A DNA stretch of 64,000 nt from Simplicispira sedimenti. Lineage in GTDB: Bacteria > Pseudomonadota > Gammaproteobacteria > Burkholderiales > Burkholderiaceae_C. The notes beneath the pieces were generated by a model, which saw only the letters and a program-made list of their open reading frames with translations, did no database searches and was not told the origin of the DNA. The position numbers and the translations under genes were made by a program. Where the stretch lies: NCBI RefSeq assembly GCF_022760965.1, contig NZ_JAKVIJ010000011.1, positions 1 through 64,000 of the forward strand. Reading direction: 5' to 3'. Positions 33,794-44,388 of this stretch are shown here, one piece after another. Within the stretch, counting starts at the first letter, position 1; each line of letters opens with the position of its first letter.

Positions 33794-34414
33794 ATGTCCG
33801 CCCATTGCCATGGCGGCTGCTGCAGCAGCCCACCCCCCAGCGCCGATCCGCGCTACCGCCGGATTCTGTGGATTGCGCTGCTCGTCAACGCTGCCATGTT
33901 TGTTGTGGAGCTGGGGGCTGGCGTGCAGTCGGGCTCGGCAGCGCTGTTGGCCGACGCCATCGACTTTGCGGGCGATGCGGCCAACTACGGCGTGTCGCTG
34001 TGGGTACTGGCCATGGCCACCGCCTGGCGCGCGCGCGCAGCCTTGCTCAAGGGTGCAAGCATGCTGGCCTTTGGCGTGTTCGTGATTGCGCGCGTGACCT
34101 GGGGTGCGCTGCAGGGCGTGCCGCCCGAGCCCGTCACCATGGGTGCCATCGGCCTGCTGGCCCTGGCGGCCAACCTGGGTGTGGCCGTGCTGCTCTACGC
34201 CTGGCGCGAGGGTGACGCCAACATGCGCAGCGTCTGGCTGTGTACGCGCAACGACGCCCTGGGCAACCTGGCCGTGCTGGCGGCCGCGCTGGGTGTGTTT
34301 GGCACCGGCGCCGCCTGGCCCGACCTGGCGGTGGCAGCCATCATGGCGAGCCTGGCCATCAGTGGCGGCATCAGCGTGATCCGGCAGGCGCTGGGGGAAT
34401 TGCGCGCGGGGTAG
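33794..34414 (+). CDS. Short cation diffusion facilitator (CDF) metal exporter
   Basis: A 206-residue protein. Residues 1-18 (MSAHCHGGCCSSPPPSAD) are a Cys/His-rich metal-binding tip. Five or six membrane helices follow. Helix II has SGSAALLADAIDFAGDAANYG, where the usual DAxHxxxD is DAIDxxxD; helix V has RNDALGNLAVL in place of HxxxD. The C-terminal cytoplasmic domain of ordinary CDF proteins (total ~300) is absent. A GGAGAA site precedes the ATG at 33794. Regulation by the divergent MerR protein implies Cd/Pb/Zn export; the changed helix residues make the ion uncertain. Confidence 0.85.
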   Translation: MSAHCHGGCCSSPPPSADPRYRRILWIALLVNAAMFVVELGAGVQSGSAALLADAIDFAGDAANYGVSLWVLAMATAWRARAALLKGASMLAFGVFVIARVTWGALQGVPPEPVTMGAIGLLALAANLGVAVLLYAWREGDANMRSVWLCTRNDALGNLAVLAAALGVFGTGAAWPDLAVAAIMASLAISGGISVIRQALGELRAG

Positions 34415-34490
34415 GCTGCCGACATCGGTGGGGCTGTAGTGCAACCGTGTTCCAATTCCTCTCCCCCCGCTTTTCTATTGCACGCCGCCA

Positions 34491-35108
34491 ATGACCGCGC
34501 CCACCCCTCCCGCCGCCGAGCCCCACAGCGCCACCGAAGACGTGGTAGCTATCTTTACCGGGGTGCTGATGATTTCCGTGGGCGTGGCGTTCTTCACCAG
34601 TGCAGGCTTGCTGACCGGCGGCACGGCGGGCCTGGCCTTTTTGTTGCACTACGCCACTGGCGAGGGCTTCGGCAAGATCTTCTTCGTGCTCAACCTGCCG
34701 TTCTACTGGCTCGCGCTGCGCAAGCTGGGGCGCGAATTCACGCTCAAGACCTTTGTGGCGGTGCTGCTGCTGTCGCTGATGACCGAGTGGCAGCACCAGT
34801 GGCTGCAGATGGCACGCATCGAACCGCTGTACGCCGCCATTGCCGGGGGATTGATCACCGGCACCGGCTTTCTGGCGCTGTTTCGCCACCGTTGCAGCCT
34901 GGGCGGGGTGGGCATCGCTGCGCTGTACGTGCAAGACCGCTACGGTTGGCGTGCAGGCAAGGTACAAATGGCGGTGGACTGCTGCATTGTGCTGCTGGCC
35001 CTGTGGACGGTAGAGCCCCTGCGCGTGGCTTGGTCGGTGGTGGGCGCCGTGGCGCTCAACCTGGTGCTGGCCTTGAACCACCGGCCTGGGCGCTACACCG
35101 GCACTTGA
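34491..35108 (+). CDS. YitT family membrane protein
   Basis: A 205-residue integral membrane protein of the YitT/DUF161 family with about five or six helices. Visible marks are GVAFFTSAGLLTGGTAGLAFLLHY (residues ~31-54) and GGLITGTGFLALFRHRCSLGGVGI (~120-143). The DUF2179 cytoplasmic tail of many Firmicutes homologues is absent. Its function is not established; an anion or amino-acid transporter role has been proposed for the family. It is 76 bp after the CDF gene and could be part of its transcript. Confidence 0.85.
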   Translation: MTAPTPPAAEPHSATEDVVAIFTGVLMISVGVAFFTSAGLLTGGTAGLAFLLHYATGEGFGKIFFVLNLPFYWLALRKLGREFTLKTFVAVLLLSLMTEWQHQWLQMARIEPLYAAIAGGLITGTGFLALFRHRCSLGGVGIAALYVQDRYGWRAGKVQMAVDCCIVLLALWTVEPLRVAWSVVGAVALNLVLALNHRPGRYTGT

Positions 35109-35222
35109 GCCACCGGACGGAACCTTTGCGCACCGCAGCGGCTCCGATCGAGGGAGATGCCGCACAATGTCTGTAGCGCGCCATTTCGGATTTCCTCTCC
35201 ATTGAACGCCCCAAGGATCGCC

Positions 35223-35750
35223 ATGCCATCCCAACCTCGCCCTCCCCTGCGCTCCCTGCCCCGCCGCCAGTGGCTGACCACCGCCCTGCCCCTGTTGGGG
35301 GCGGGTGTGGCGGCCATCACTTGGCCCCGCTGGAGCCAGGCCGCCACACCCCAAGGCACGCCTGTGGAACTTTGGAAGGACCCCAGCTGTGGCTGCTGCC
35401 ATGACTGGGTGACCCACATGGAAGCCGCCGGCTTCCAGTTCAAGGTGCACGACATCGGCAACACCGGCGCCCGCGCGCGCCTGGGCTTGCCACAAAAGCT
35501 GGGCTCCTGCCACACTGCCCTGGTCGGCGGTTATGTGATCGAGGGCCATGTCCCCGCCGCAGACGTGCGCCGCCTGTTGCAGCAAAAGCCCAACGCACTG
35601 GGCCTGGCGGTGCCGGGCATGCCGGTGGGATCACCCGGCATGGACGGCCCGGTGTACGGCAACCGGCGCGACCCCTACGATGTGCTGCTGGTGGCACGCG
35701 ACGGCAGCACGCGCGTGTTCAGCAGCTACCACCAGGGCGCCAAGGCATGA
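35223..35750 (+). CDS. DUF411 metal-binding protein with twin-arginine signal
   Basis: A 175-residue exported protein. Residues 10-41 carry a Tat signal (SLPRRQWLTTALPLLGAGVAAITWP). The DUF411 core includes WKDPSCGCCHDWVTHMEAAGF (CGCC pair) and LGSCHTALVGGYVIEGHVPA, a Cys/His set used for copper or related soft metals. It probably acts in the periplasm in metal handling. Its stop overlaps the P1 peptidase start by ATGA, so they are translated together. Confidence 0.88.
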   Translation: MPSQPRPPLRSLPRRQWLTTALPLLGAGVAAITWPRWSQAATPQGTPVELWKDPSCGCCHDWVTHMEAAGFQFKVHDIGNTGARARLGLPQKLGSCHTALVGGYVIEGHVPAADVRRLLQQKPNALGLAVPGMPVGSPGMDGPVYGNRRDPYDVLLVARDGSTRVFSSYHQGAKA

Positions 35751-36742
35751 GCAGCGCCACCGATCCTGGCAGCATCACCCGCGTGGCTGGGATCGAGGTG
35801 GGACATTTCACCGACACGCGCCGCCCCACGGGCTGCAGCGTGGTGATCGCCCGTGAGGGTGCCGTGGCCGGGGTGGACGTGCGCGGCGCGGCGCCTGGAA
35901 CCCGTGAAACCGATTTGCTCGACCCCTGCAACCTGGTCGAAAAAGTGCATGCCGTGATGCTCTCGGGCGGTAGCGCCTGGGGCCTGGAGGCCGCCACGGG
36001 CGCCGTGCGCTGGCTGGAAGAGCAAGGCGTGGGGCTGGACATTGGCGTAGGCCGGCTTCCGCTCGTGCCTTCGGCCGTACTGTTCGATCTGATGGTGGGC
36101 GACATGCGCATCCGGCCCGATGCGGCGGCGGGCCACGCCGCCTGCGCCGCCGCCTCGCGCGCCGACCCGGCCGAGGGCAATGTCGGTGCGGGCACGGGGG
36201 CCAGCGTGGGCAAGATGTTCGGCATGGCGCGGGCCATGAAGGGCGGCATTGGCAGCGCTTCGGTCACGGTCGATGGTGTGACAGTGGGCGCGCTCATTGC
36301 CTGCAACGCGGTGGGCGATGTGATCGACCCCGACACTGCGCAACCTGTGGCGGGCGCCCGCACCGCCGATGGATTGCGCCTGGCCGATACCCGGCGTGCG
36401 CTGTTGCGCGGCGAGTTGGCGCAGTCGCTGCTGGCGGGCACCAACACCACCATTGGCGTGGTGGCGACCGATGCGGTCATCACCAAGGCGCAGGCGCACC
36501 GTCTGGCCGTTGCCGCGCACGATGGCCTGGCGCGCAGCATCAACCCGGTGCACACCCAGCTCGATGGCGACACGCTGTTCACCCTTGGCACGGGCCTGGC
36601 GGGCAGGAACCCCGGCATGCTGCTGCTGTGCGCGCTGGCCGCCGAGGCCACGGCCCGCGCCACGCTGCGTGCGGTGCAGGCGGCGCGCAGCATCACCACG
36701 CCCGAGGGGCTGCTTCTTCCGTGCATGGCAGATCTCGGCTGA
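35747..36742 (+). CDS. P1/S58-family self-cleaving peptidase or amidohydrolase (DmpA/NylC-like)
   Basis: A 331-residue N-terminal-nucleophile hydrolase precursor. The motif GTNTTIGVVATDA, with Asn233-Thr234 as the probable autoproteolytic bond, resembles the NylC nylon-oligomer hydrolase and the DmpA aminopeptidase. The N-half has HAVMLSGGSAWGLEAATGAVRWLEE and VGAGTGASVGKM. Substrates in the family are beta-peptides, D-amino-acid amides and 6-aminohexanoate oligomers. There is no signal peptide, so it is cytoplasmic. It is coupled to the DUF411 gene and followed by TAXI after 17 bp. Confidence 0.9.
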   Translation: MSSATDPGSITRVAGIEVGHFTDTRRPTGCSVVIAREGAVAGVDVRGAAPGTRETDLLDPCNLVEKVHAVMLSGGSAWGLEAATGAVRWLEEQGVGLDIGVGRLPLVPSAVLFDLMVGDMRIRPDAAAGHAACAAASRADPAEGNVGAGTGASVGKMFGMARAMKGGIGSASVTVDGVTVGALIACNAVGDVIDPDTAQPVAGARTADGLRLADTRRALLRGELAQSLLAGTNTTIGVVATDAVITKAQAHRLAVAAHDGLARSINPVHTQLDGDTLFTLGTGLAGRNPGMLLLCALAAEATARATLRAVQAARSITTPEGLLLPCMADLG

Positions 36743-36759
36743 GAGCGCGTTCCAACCTC

Positions 36760-38082
36760 ATGTCCCAGGCCTTCCGAAACTCGTTGCTCTCGCTGCGCGA
36801 CATGATCGTGTCCGCCGGGCCGCTGGCTTTGCTGCCGGTGCTGTTGCTGGCACTGGCCTACTGGTGGCTTCAGCCCACACCACCCAAGACCGTGGTGTTG
36901 GCCACCGGCCCGGCGCAGAGTGCCTACGAGGAATTCGGCAAGCGCTACCAGCAGGCGCTGGCTGTGGAAGGCATCACGGTGCAGTTGCTGCCCAGCGAGG
37001 GCTCGCTGACCAATCTGCAACTGCTGCGCGAGGGCCACGCCGACCTGGCCTTTGTGCAGGGTGGCACCGCCGTGCTGCAGCCTGAAGACCATGAACAGTT
37101 GCGGTCGCTGGGCAGCCTGTTTGTCGAGCCTTTGTGGCTGTTCTATCGTGAAAAAGCCGCGCGCCGCGTGTCGCCTTCCGGACGGCTCGACGCCTTGCCC
37201 CAATTGCAGGGCCTGCGCGTGAATGTGGGCAGTGCAGGCAGTGGCGTGCCTACGCTGATCGACAAGCTGCTCGAAGCCAACCACCTTGACACCCAGGCGC
37301 TGAAGGTGTCGCGATTGGAGCAGACACCGGCCACGGTGGCTTTTCTGGCGGGCGACATCGACGTGCTGGTGTTTGCCTCGGCCCCCGAATCGCCCATGGT
37401 GCAGATGCTGTTGCAGACCCCAGGCGTGCGTCTGATGGACTTTCCGCAAAACGAGGCCTATGGACGTCGCTTTCCGTTTCTCACACCCGTCACCCTGCCC
37501 CGGGGCGTGGTGGATCTGGCGACCAACGTGCCCCCTGCCGATGTACGCTTGGTGGCGTCCACCACCGCCCTGCTGGCGCGCGAGGGCACCCACCCCGCCC
37601 TGTTGCAGCTCTTTGCCCAGAGCGCCCAGGGTCTGCATGGGGGCGCGGGCTGGTTCAACCGGGCACGCGAGTTTCCGGGCACACGCAATAACGAGCTGCC
37701 CATCGCACCCGAGGCCGACCGCGCCATCAACGAGCCGGTGCCGCTGTTGCAGCGCTACTTGCCATTCTGGCTGGCCAATCTGATCGAGCGCATGTGGCTG
37801 GTGCTGGGCATCCTGATCGCCGTCATGCTGCCGCTCTCGCGCGTCGTGCCGCCGCTTTACCAGTTCCGCGTGCGTTCGCGGGTGTTCCGCTGGTATGGAC
37901 GGCTGCGCAGTGTGGAAGACGACATGGCCGCCGGGCGCATGCCTGCCAGCGCGGCCATCGAGGCACTGGACGCACTGGAGGCCCAGGTACTCAAGGTGAG
38001 CGTTCCGCTGGCCTATGCCGATGAGTTGTATGCCTTGCGCAACCACATTCAGCTGGTGCGCAAGAAAGTTCCCGACGCCTGA
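36760..38082 (+). CDS. TAXI-family TRAP solute-binding protein, membrane-anchored
   Basis: A 440-residue protein. An N-terminal helix (residues ~20-42, GPLALLPVLLLALAYWWLQP) anchors it. The TAXI binding core spans ~45-330 (TVVLATGPAQSAYEEFGKRYQQAL; GHADLAFVQGGTAVL; RVNVGSAGSGVP). A second helix at ~345-365 (MWLVLGILIAVMLPLSRVVPPLY) and a cytoplasmic tail of ~65 residues follow. It differs from plain TAXI periplasmic proteins, and no TAXI permease gene is near. It could be a sensor-like or unusual transport subunit. It ends stop-to-stop with the DUF1631 gene. Confidence 0.85.
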   Translation: MSQAFRNSLLSLRDMIVSAGPLALLPVLLLALAYWWLQPTPPKTVVLATGPAQSAYEEFGKRYQQALAVEGITVQLLPSEGSLTNLQLLREGHADLAFVQGGTAVLQPEDHEQLRSLGSLFVEPLWLFYREKAARRVSPSGRLDALPQLQGLRVNVGSAGSGVPTLIDKLLEANHLDTQALKVSRLEQTPATVAFLAGDIDVLVFASAPESPMVQMLLQTPGVRLMDFPQNEAYGRRFPFLTPVTLPRGVVDLATNVPPADVRLVASTTALLAREGTHPALLQLFAQSAQGLHGGAGWFNRAREFPGTRNNELPIAPEADRAINEPVPLLQRYLPFWLANLIERMWLVLGILIAVMLPLSRVVPPLYQFRVRSRVFRWYGRLRSVEDDMAAGRMPASAAIEALDALEAQVLKVSVPLAYADELYALRNHIQLVRKKVPDA

Positions 38083-40461
38083 TTATTTTCGGGTGTTGCT
38101 TGGGCGCTTGCTGCGACGGGCGCTGGCCATGGCGCCGATGGCACGATCCACCACATGCTGGCGCGGCAGCACGCGCAACAGCCCTTCGGCCGCCAGCTTG
38201 TCGCGCATGCGTCGGGTCATGGACTGGGTGCTACCGTCTGCACCGGTAAAAAGGAACAAGGTGTTGTGCGGGCTGGCCCAGGTAAGCTGGGTGCGCACCA
38301 CCTTGCCATTGGTCACCAGATCGACCCAGGCACCGATGTAGAAAGGGTCTTCATCGACCTCTTGCTCCGGGCTCGCCTCTGGCGCCGAGTCTTCGAGGTT
38401 GACGTCAAGACCTGCCACGCTCGATGTGGCTTCCTGTTCCAGAATGGCCTCGGCAGTGTCCGACGAAGGATCCACATCCAGCGCTGCCTGCTGGGACGCC
38501 AGCTCGGCGGCATCAAGCACCTGCTGGTGCAACAGCACCAGCCGCTCGATCAAGGCGTTGGTCTCTTCCACCGGGTGGTCAATGGACTGCAGCCCCTGGC
38601 GCAGCTTGGCCAACATGGAGGGAATGACTTCAATCAGGCGATCCTTGTCGGTGCCCACCAAGGCGGGCTGCACGCTCCAGAACAGCTCCGGGATCAAGGC
38701 CAGGTAACCGCCAGGGTCGCCATCTGCCGCACCGGGTTGCTGCACCTGGGCCTGAGCCGCCACGCGGACCCAGGGGCCGGTGGCAAAGTCCATGATGTCC
38801 GCAGGCACGTGGCCGACACCCGAGAGCTTCAGGATGTTGGCAGCAATCTTTTCAGCCAGCATTTCCCTTTGCTCGGCCTGCAGCAGTGCCTGCTGCTCGG
38901 CTTCCCGTCGGGCCTGCAGCTTCTTCTCCTGCTGCGCCCAAGCCGACTCCAGGGCCTTGAGAACGGCCTCAAAGGGGGCGGCGCTGGTAATTTCTTTTTG
39001 GGCCAGATGATCCACTGCCTGCTGCACCAGGCGCATGTAGCTGCGAAACCCGGAGGCGTTGACGTCGGTGTAGGCCAGGCTGCGCTGGGTCACTTCGTCC
39101 AGCAGTCTGCGCGCGGGGTGGTTGGCGTCGCTGAAAAAGCGCACGTCATAACGCACCAGCTGGCGAATGGCTGGCTCCATGCGTTGCACGGCCTGCTGCA
39201 CCGGCGGCAGCAGGCGAGAATCCTGAGCGATGTTCTCCACCATGCGCGCAACGACTTCAGCCGCCTGTGCTGGAGATGCCTCTTCTGCCGCGCCATAGCT
39301 CACCCCATACAGACTGCGCGGGGCACTGTGCCCGCTGGGGACATAGCCAGGCTGGCTGCTGCCAGCCAAGCGCCCCACCAGACGTTCCAGCTGGGCGATG
39401 TCTTCCATGGCCTCGGCGGCGGACACATTCATGGGCGCGTAATGGCCGCTGATGGGCGCGCCCTGCGTGGAATAGGGTGCCACCTCACCTCCGCGCCGCC
39501 CTGTCATGCCGGCTGGAGCCATCGGCATCGGCGCGCGCACCGACTCAAAGGGATCGCCCCCTCCGGCCAACATCTGGCGCAAGATGCCGACGGTAAGCAA
39601 GGCCTCCTCCGCCTCGGAAGCCAGCCCCCCCATGCCGGGATCGGCCGCGGCCCATCCCGTGCGGCCGTATCCGGTGGGCGGGCCATAGCCTGTACCGCCG
39701 CCATAGCTGCCGCCATGGCCACTGGGAGCGCCTCCCCACTGGCTGCCCGGGGCGGCGTAGGCATTGCCATAGGCGCTGCGTCCCGCTGGGCCGTAGCCCG
39801 TTGAAGCCCCCGGCGCAGCTCCAAACCCCACAGGCTGCACGCCCTGGTCGCGCAGGCTTTGCGCCGCGCGCTTGTAAACATCCACCAGCAGGCTGCCCAA
39901 CTGTGTGCGCATGGGCTGCATCCAGGCTTCGCGAATGGGTGAGGCCACGCCGGTATCGGCAATGACCTGCTGCAGGGCGCGAATGTAGTTTTCTGGACGC
40001 AGCGGATTGCGTTCAGGGTGCACGCGGCGCAGCCCCTGGGCCGCACTGACCAGGCCGTTGAGCTCGGAAAGCACCGCCTCGGTCGCATGCACGGCCAGTT
40101 GCTGGGCGCGTGAAAGCTCCACCTGCGCCTGCACTTCGTCGTCATCCACCAGGGAGAGCTCGCCAAAATCCAGCCCGGTGGCATCGGCCTTGGTGGTGCG
40201 CGCTGGCTCCGGGCCGTCCGCAAACACCTCCAGCAGCGCCATTGGGTAGCCTTTGAGCAGCGCTGCCTCGTGCTGGTTGAGCAGGCGCAGCGCATCGCTG
40301 GCCAGGTTGCGCCGCGCAATGTCGCGCAACTCGCTTTCCTGAGTGGCCAGCGCCCCCCGCGTCACCGTCACCAACTGCTGCATCAGCGACTCGCCCTCGC
40401 GCACCGCGTTGACGACGCAGGCACGAAACACCGTCCGTGAACCGGGAGCTGGTTGTTGCAT
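38083..40461 (-). CDS. DUF1631 family protein
   Basis: A 792-residue cytoplasmic protein of the DUF1631 family, known mostly from beta- and gammaproteobacteria with no firm function. The N-terminal ~200 residues are helical and Glu-rich. The middle (~205-300) is a Gly/Tyr/Pro-rich low-complexity stretch (many GYG, GGS, YGP). The C-terminal part holds the conserved core (DVNASGFRSYMRLVQQAVDHLAQKE; TWASPHNTLFLFTGADGSTQSMTRRMRDKL), the last part resembling a PilZ-like c-di-GMP fold in some family members, which is inference. It converges with TAXI with no gap, and starts after a 45-bp spacer from EttA. Confidence 0.88.
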   Translation of the reverse strand: MQQPAPGSRTVFRACVVNAVREGESLMQQLVTVTRGALATQESELRDIARRNLASDALRLLNQHEAALLKGYPMALLEVFADGPEPARTTKADATGLDFGELSLVDDDEVQAQVELSRAQQLAVHATEAVLSELNGLVSAAQGLRRVHPERNPLRPENYIRALQQVIADTGVASPIREAWMQPMRTQLGSLLVDVYKRAAQSLRDQGVQPVGFGAAPGASTGYGPAGRSAYGNAYAAPGSQWGGAPSGHGGSYGGGTGYGPPTGYGRTGWAAADPGMGGLASEAEEALLTVGILRQMLAGGGDPFESVRAPMPMAPAGMTGRRGGEVAPYSTQGAPISGHYAPMNVSAAEAMEDIAQLERLVGRLAGSSQPGYVPSGHSAPRSLYGVSYGAAEEASPAQAAEVVARMVENIAQDSRLLPPVQQAVQRMEPAIRQLVRYDVRFFSDANHPARRLLDEVTQRSLAYTDVNASGFRSYMRLVQQAVDHLAQKEITSAAPFEAVLKALESAWAQQEKKLQARREAEQQALLQAEQREMLAEKIAANILKLSGVGHVPADIMDFATGPWVRVAAQAQVQQPGAADGDPGGYLALIPELFWSVQPALVGTDKDRLIEVIPSMLAKLRQGLQSIDHPVEETNALIERLVLLHQQVLDAAELASQQAALDVDPSSDTAEAILEQEATSSVAGLDVNLEDSAPEASPEQEVDEDPFYIGAWVDLVTNGKVVRTQLTWASPHNTLFLFTGADGSTQSMTRRMRDKLAAEGLLRVLPRQHVVDRAIGAMASARRSKRPSNTRK

Positions 40462-40506
40462 TTTGTTGCAGGCGGGTGGATTGTTCGCGGGTCTCCTATC
40501 GTACTT

Positions 40507-42168
<1,662 letters not shown>

Positions 42169-42412
42169 GGAGTTGTTTCTGTCAAAAAGTGCGGCAATTG
42201 TGCCGTGGGCAAACCGTGATTATCGACTCATGCGACAATAGCCATGCGCCGTGCCCTCCAGTGGACACGGCATCAGCAACATGTGCTGGGGACAGCAATC
42301 CCGATTTGCACCGTCCCATCCGAAAGAACCATCGGCTTGACACTGGCTCGGCAGCCCACAGCGGTTGTACCGACAGGCTGATCCCCGGCGCCCGGAAGGC
42401 GCATCTCCCTAC

Positions 42413-44107
42413 ATGACATTTGACGAACTGAACCTGGCCCCGGCCATCCTGAAGGCCGTGCGCGAGCAGGGCTATGAAAACCCCACCCCGATCCAGGCGC
42501 AAGCCATTCCTGCCGTGCTGCAGGGCCAGGATCTGCTGGCCGGCGCACAGACCGGCACGGGCAAGACGGCCGCCTTCACGCTGCCCTTGCTGCACCGCCT
42601 TTCACAGCAGCCCGCCCCGCAAGGCAAGCGCGGTGGCAAAGGCTTGCGCGCGCTGATCCTGACGCCCACGCGCGAGCTGGCCGCACAGGTCGAGGAATCC
42701 ATCCGCACCTACGGCAAGTACCTCGATCTGGACTCCACGGTGATCTTCGGCGGCGTCGGCATGAACCCGCAGATCGACCGCATCCAGCGCGGTGTGGATT
42801 TCCTCGTGGCTACGCCCGGCCGCCTGCTGGACCTGCAGCAGCAGGGGCACCTGGACCTGTCCACCGTCGAAGTGCTGGTGCTTGATGAAGCCGACCGCAT
42901 GCTGGACATGGGCTTCATCCATGATGTGAAGAAGATTCTTGCCCTGGTGCCGCGCGAAAAGCAGAGCCTGCTGTTCTCGGCCACCTTCAGCGACGAAATC
43001 CGCGAACTGGCCAACACCTTGCTGCGCAACCCGCAAAGCATCCAGGTCACGCCGCGCAACACCACGGTGCAGCGCATCAGCCAGGTCATTCACCCCGTGG
43101 GCCGCGCCAAGAAAAAGCAAGTGCTGCTGCACATCATCCAAGAGAACGATTGGAGCCAGGTGCTGGTGTTCACGCGCACCAAGTTTGGCGCCAACAACGT
43201 GGCCGACTTTCTGCAGAAAAACGGCGTCACGGCCATGGCACTGCACGGCAACAAGAGCCAGAGCGCTCGCACGCAGGCGCTGGAGGGTTTCAAGACCGGT
43301 CAGATCCGCGCCCTGGTGGCCACCGACATTGCCGCCCGCGGCATCGACATCGACGACCTGCCGCATGTCGTCAACTATGAGATCCCGAACGTCCCCGAGG
43401 ACTACGTGCACCGTATTGGCCGCACGGGTCGCGCCGGGCGTGAAGGCCAGGCTGTGAGCCTGGTCTGCATGGACGAAGAGGGCTTCATGATGGAGATCGA
43501 GCGCTTCACCAAGCAGGAAATCCCCGTGCAAATCCTCGATGGCTTCGGCCCGGACGAAGGCGAAAAGGCCGAGCCCATTGCGATGGGTCGCCAGACCCTC
43601 TGGGGCGGCGCTGGCAAGCCACCGAGCCGCGACGTGATGCTGGCCGCCGCCAAGGCCGCCCGCAGCGAGATGATGGAGCGCATCCGCACCAACAAGGCCC
43701 CCCAGGGCGAGCGCGGCAACCGTCAGGGTGCCAACGCCGGTGCGGGTAAAGCGGGCGGTAACGGCCAACGCAAAAAGCCTGCCGGCCAAGGCAACGCGGG
43801 TGGGGGGCACAGCCAGGGCCAGGCGGCGCGCCAAGGGCAACCGGCACCCCGTGGCAATCGCCAGGGACCACAGCAAGCCGGTGGTGGCCGCAACCGCAGT
43901 GGCTCGGCTCCTGGCGCGGGCGGTCCGCAGCGCTTCGAAGACCAGCCGCCACGCCCCGACGCACACCTGGGTACCCACAGCGGCCTGAACCTGCAGGCCC
44001 GCCGTGGCATGGGAGGCTCCGGCCAACCCGACCCCATGCGCACCAGCATCGACAGCATGGCCGACCGTGGCCGTCGTCGCGGCGGCCCCCGCGGCTTCAG
44101 CCGCTGA
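42413..44107 (+). CDS. rhlE: DEAD-box RNA helicase RhlE
   Basis: A 564-residue helicase. The Q motif (NPTPIQAQAIP), motif I AQTGTGKT, motif Ia PTRELAAQ, motif II DEAD, motif III SAT and motif VI HRIGRTGRAGR are all present in residues 1-380. The tail (~430-564) is a basic, Gly/Asn/Gln/Arg-rich low-complexity segment typical of RhlE proteins of beta- and gammaproteobacteria; it helps RNA binding and phase separation in related helicases. The start is the ATG before TFDELNLAP. A strong hairpin (copy H) follows 88 bp after the stop. Confidence 0.94.
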   Translation: MTFDELNLAPAILKAVREQGYENPTPIQAQAIPAVLQGQDLLAGAQTGTGKTAAFTLPLLHRLSQQPAPQGKRGGKGLRALILTPTRELAAQVEESIRTYGKYLDLDSTVIFGGVGMNPQIDRIQRGVDFLVATPGRLLDLQQQGHLDLSTVEVLVLDEADRMLDMGFIHDVKKILALVPREKQSLLFSATFSDEIRELANTLLRNPQSIQVTPRNTTVQRISQVIHPVGRAKKKQVLLHIIQENDWSQVLVFTRTKFGANNVADFLQKNGVTAMALHGNKSQSARTQALEGFKTGQIRALVATDIAARGIDIDDLPHVVNYEIPNVPEDYVHRIGRTGRAGREGQAVSLVCMDEEGFMMEIERFTKQEIPVQILDGFGPDEGEKAEPIAMGRQTLWGGAGKPPSRDVMLAAAKAARSEMMERIRTNKAPQGERGNRQGANAGAGKAGGNGQRKKPAGQGNAGGGHSQGQAARQGQPAPRGNRQGPQQAGGGRNRSGSAPGAGGPQRFEDQPPRPDAHLGTHSGLNLQARRGMGGSGQPDPMRTSIDSMADRGRRRGGPRGFSR

Positions 44108-44195
44108 AACCCAGTCGCTGCGCCCTGCCTTCCTGTCAGCGCGCATCCCTGGAAGCTGCATATTTGTAACAATTTGCAGCCACCGCCCGTCCCTC

Positions 44196-44242
44196 AAGCG
44201 CCAGCAGCTATTGTTTTGATAGCTACTGGCGCTTTTGCTATT
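44196..44242 (+). repeat. Dispersed repeat, copy H, forming a terminator-like hairpin after rhlE
   Basis: AAGCGCCAGCAGCTAT (44196-44211) and ATAGCTACTGGCGCTT (44219-44234) form a 16-bp stem with one mismatch and a 7-base loop, followed by TTGCTATTGG. The AGCTAT and GGCGCT blocks are those of the repeat, but arranged as a perfect head-to-head pair. It probably ends rhlE transcription. Confidence 0.7.
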
Positions 44243-44388
44243 GGAGCATCGACAGCCGGGCCTCTCCGATGACGCGTGCCATCCACCACACCAGACCTTG
44301 TGCGCCTGTGACTGCCCAGCGGCTTCGCAGGTAATATGCCGCCCTACCCCGGCCCCATGTGGCGGCGCCAGGGCACCGTGGTCCACGC

